From the NCBI RefSeq assembly GCF_017357385.1, contig NZ_CP071637.1:186001-250000 (forward strand): a stretch of 64,000 bases of DNA, written 5' to 3'. The stretch is from Rhizobium sp. NZLR1 (GTDB taxonomy: Bacteria; Pseudomonadota; Alphaproteobacteria; Rhizobiales; Rhizobiaceae). Position numbers and translations under genes: made by a program. Every line of letters starts with the position of its first letter. Within the stretch, counting starts at the first letter, position 1. Of this stretch, positions 63,085 to 64,000 are shown in pieces. Under the pieces are notes generated by a model, which saw nothing but the letters and a program-made list of their open reading frames with translations, searched no databases and had not been told where the DNA came from.

Positions 63085-63861
63085 GGACTGATCAAATGGA
63101 GTTGCCCAGTCGCAAGACTGGGCAAAACAAGCCGTTAACGCGAAGCCTATGTTCATCGGCCAGCCACTTAAGCTATGCAGCCACCTCGACTAACATCGCA
63201 CAGCTTTGGCATGCATGGTCGGATCCGAATCTCGTTCTCGGACGCCTGGCATGTCAATCTGCAAATTCCGAGGCAATCCGCCCCTCATTCCGGATGAGGC
63301 CGCTCCCTTTGGTAGGCAACTGGTTTGTTCCGCAGGCGGTGAAGTTCCTTCCCGCGACGGTGACGAGGAAGGAACGGTGTGCCAGTGGAGAGACTGGAGA
63401 TGCGGCGTGTCCACGAGATATTGAGATATCGCTTTGGGCACGGACTTAGCTACCACGCATCTCTATCACCGATAGGACCTGTCGCAATATTCCACCTAGA
63501 ACGCGTGAGGGATCCTAACAATTATCGTTGAAGAGAATCGTCAGCGTCGTTGTTGGAGGTCTTGTGCACATAAAAGTTCCATAAAAAGCATTATGCGATT
63601 TTCGCTATCTAGGATTGTCGCATTAATGGTGGCCTTCTCCGCACTGATGCGAGTGAATGGAGCGCGCCGCCGTTTTTCCGAAACTACCAAACCATTGCAA
63701 ATACGAAAAAACATTCGGCCTTTCCCTTTGAACGAAGGCTTTAATTCTTTACCAATCCGAAGCAGATAGATATACTTCAGGTAGATTGCCTGCGCCCAGG
63801 TCGCAGCGGGATGCGACCTCTCGGGTCAATAAAGCGAAACTAAATTTGAGCATTTGAGCCA
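63085..63861. other. Long region without a clear gene
   Basis: Over 750 bases carry only short overlapping frames (63081-63449, 63190-63456, 63206-63424) with no recognisable family; the DNA may be a decayed gene. The part after 63500 is A+T-rich, as in a promoter. The hairpin at 63798-63819 is listed separately. Confidence 0.4.
63798..63819. promoter_or_regulatory. Hairpin in the leader of the RcgA-like gene
   Basis: AGGTCGCA (63798-63805) pairs perfectly with TGCGACCT (63812-63819) around a 6-base loop, about 43 bases before the TTG start of the following gene. No T-run follows. It may be an RNA hairpin that affects translation or a regulator-binding site. Confidence 0.45.
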
Positions 63862-64000
63862 TTGGAAAAGAACGGGAAGATTTTTGTCCCCCCTCCGAAG
63901 GACGGGCGCGATTTTAAAGAACTGTTCAAGCAGTTAGCCGCCGTTGGAGCGGGCCGGCCTCTGGGTCGTGACGGGTTTCCGCAAGGCCCATGGACGCCGG
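63862..64000 (+). CDS. RcgA-like protein, N-terminal part (runs off the window)
   Basis: The last 139 bases read without a stop: LEKNGKIFVPPPKDGRDFK near the start, then LFKQLAAVGAGRPLGRDGF. I recognise this N terminus as that of RcgA-family proteins common on rhizobial plasmids, named for genes affecting conjugative transfer. The first codon is a TTG with GAG a few bases upstream. No more of the protein is present, so the family call rests on 46 residues. Confidence 0.55.
   Translation, partial: MEKNGKIFVPPPKDGRDFKELFKQLAAVGAGRPLGRDGFPQGPWTP

Noticed and set aside
1..64000. CRISPR array, tRNA, rRNA or prophage
   Set aside because: No regularly spaced repeats, no tRNA-like cloverleaf noticed and no phage structural genes were seen on either strand; read by eye without a covariance search.

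Overview
The window looks like accessory DNA from a rhizobial alphaproteobacterium (Rhizobium, Neorhizobium, Agrobacterium or Sinorhizobium type), probably a large plasmid or chromid. The reasons are GC-rich coding with many solute-binding ABC importers, blocks of catabolic genes each with its own TetR, GntR, LysR, MarR or Rrf2 regulator, decayed IS66, IS6 and possibly ISAzo13 transposases, and a partial RcgA-like gene at the right end. There are no rRNA, tRNA, CRISPR or core housekeeping genes. The host is inferred from gene content only.

Region 1 (1-9.2 kb) holds the end of an aldehyde dehydrogenase and then a tightly packed operon: RidA-like protein, FAD oxidoreductase, acyl-CoA dehydrogenase, NodB-fold deacetylase, acyl-CoA ligase and amidase. 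A MaoC hydratase and a convergent TetR gene follow. The same palindromic operator type lies before the operon (degenerate), before maoC and before tetR, so one TetR regulon is likely. The set reads as an unassigned pathway for a nitrogen-containing carboxylic acid that passes through CoA thioesters. A polar amino-acid ABC importer without a binding protein follows (9.3-11.4 kb).

Region 2 (11.5-24.9 kb) starts with decayed DNA and an IS66 remnant. It then carries a fatty-acid desaturase, a PhnD-like protein without a signal peptide, a dipeptide-type ABC importer, a tandem-DUF427 protein, an NtaA/SnaA-type flavin monooxygenase, a double ATPase, a DHA2 exporter and a GntR regulator.

Region 3 (24.9-37.4 kb) is a ring-degradation cluster. 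Two extradiol-type VOC enzymes, two FAH-family hydrolases, two FAD aromatic hydroxylases and two cupins occur as a doubled set, with a creatinase-like M24 protein, a D-2-hydroxyacid dehydrogenase and a frameshifted aldehyde dehydrogenase pseudogene.

Region 4 (37.7-52 kb) is a redox and electrophile-defence region. It has an EmrAB-type pump, then an operon azoR-doxX-LLM-pirin-FAD reductase-isochorismatase divergent from a LysR gene, a second LLM paralogue, a wrecked glutathionyl-hydroquinone reductase gene, an alcohol dehydrogenase, an NmrA-type protein and a double NTF2-like protein.

Region 5 (52.2-57.9 kb) is a cytochrome P450 and ferredoxin behind a NitT/TauT-type importer and a MarR regulator. 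A shared inverted repeat, TTGTCAA-N4-TTGACAA, lies at two promoters. The right end has a chemoreceptor, an IS6 remnant, Rrf2 and LysR regulators, a small secreted monooxygenase-fold protein and the start of an RcgA-like gene.
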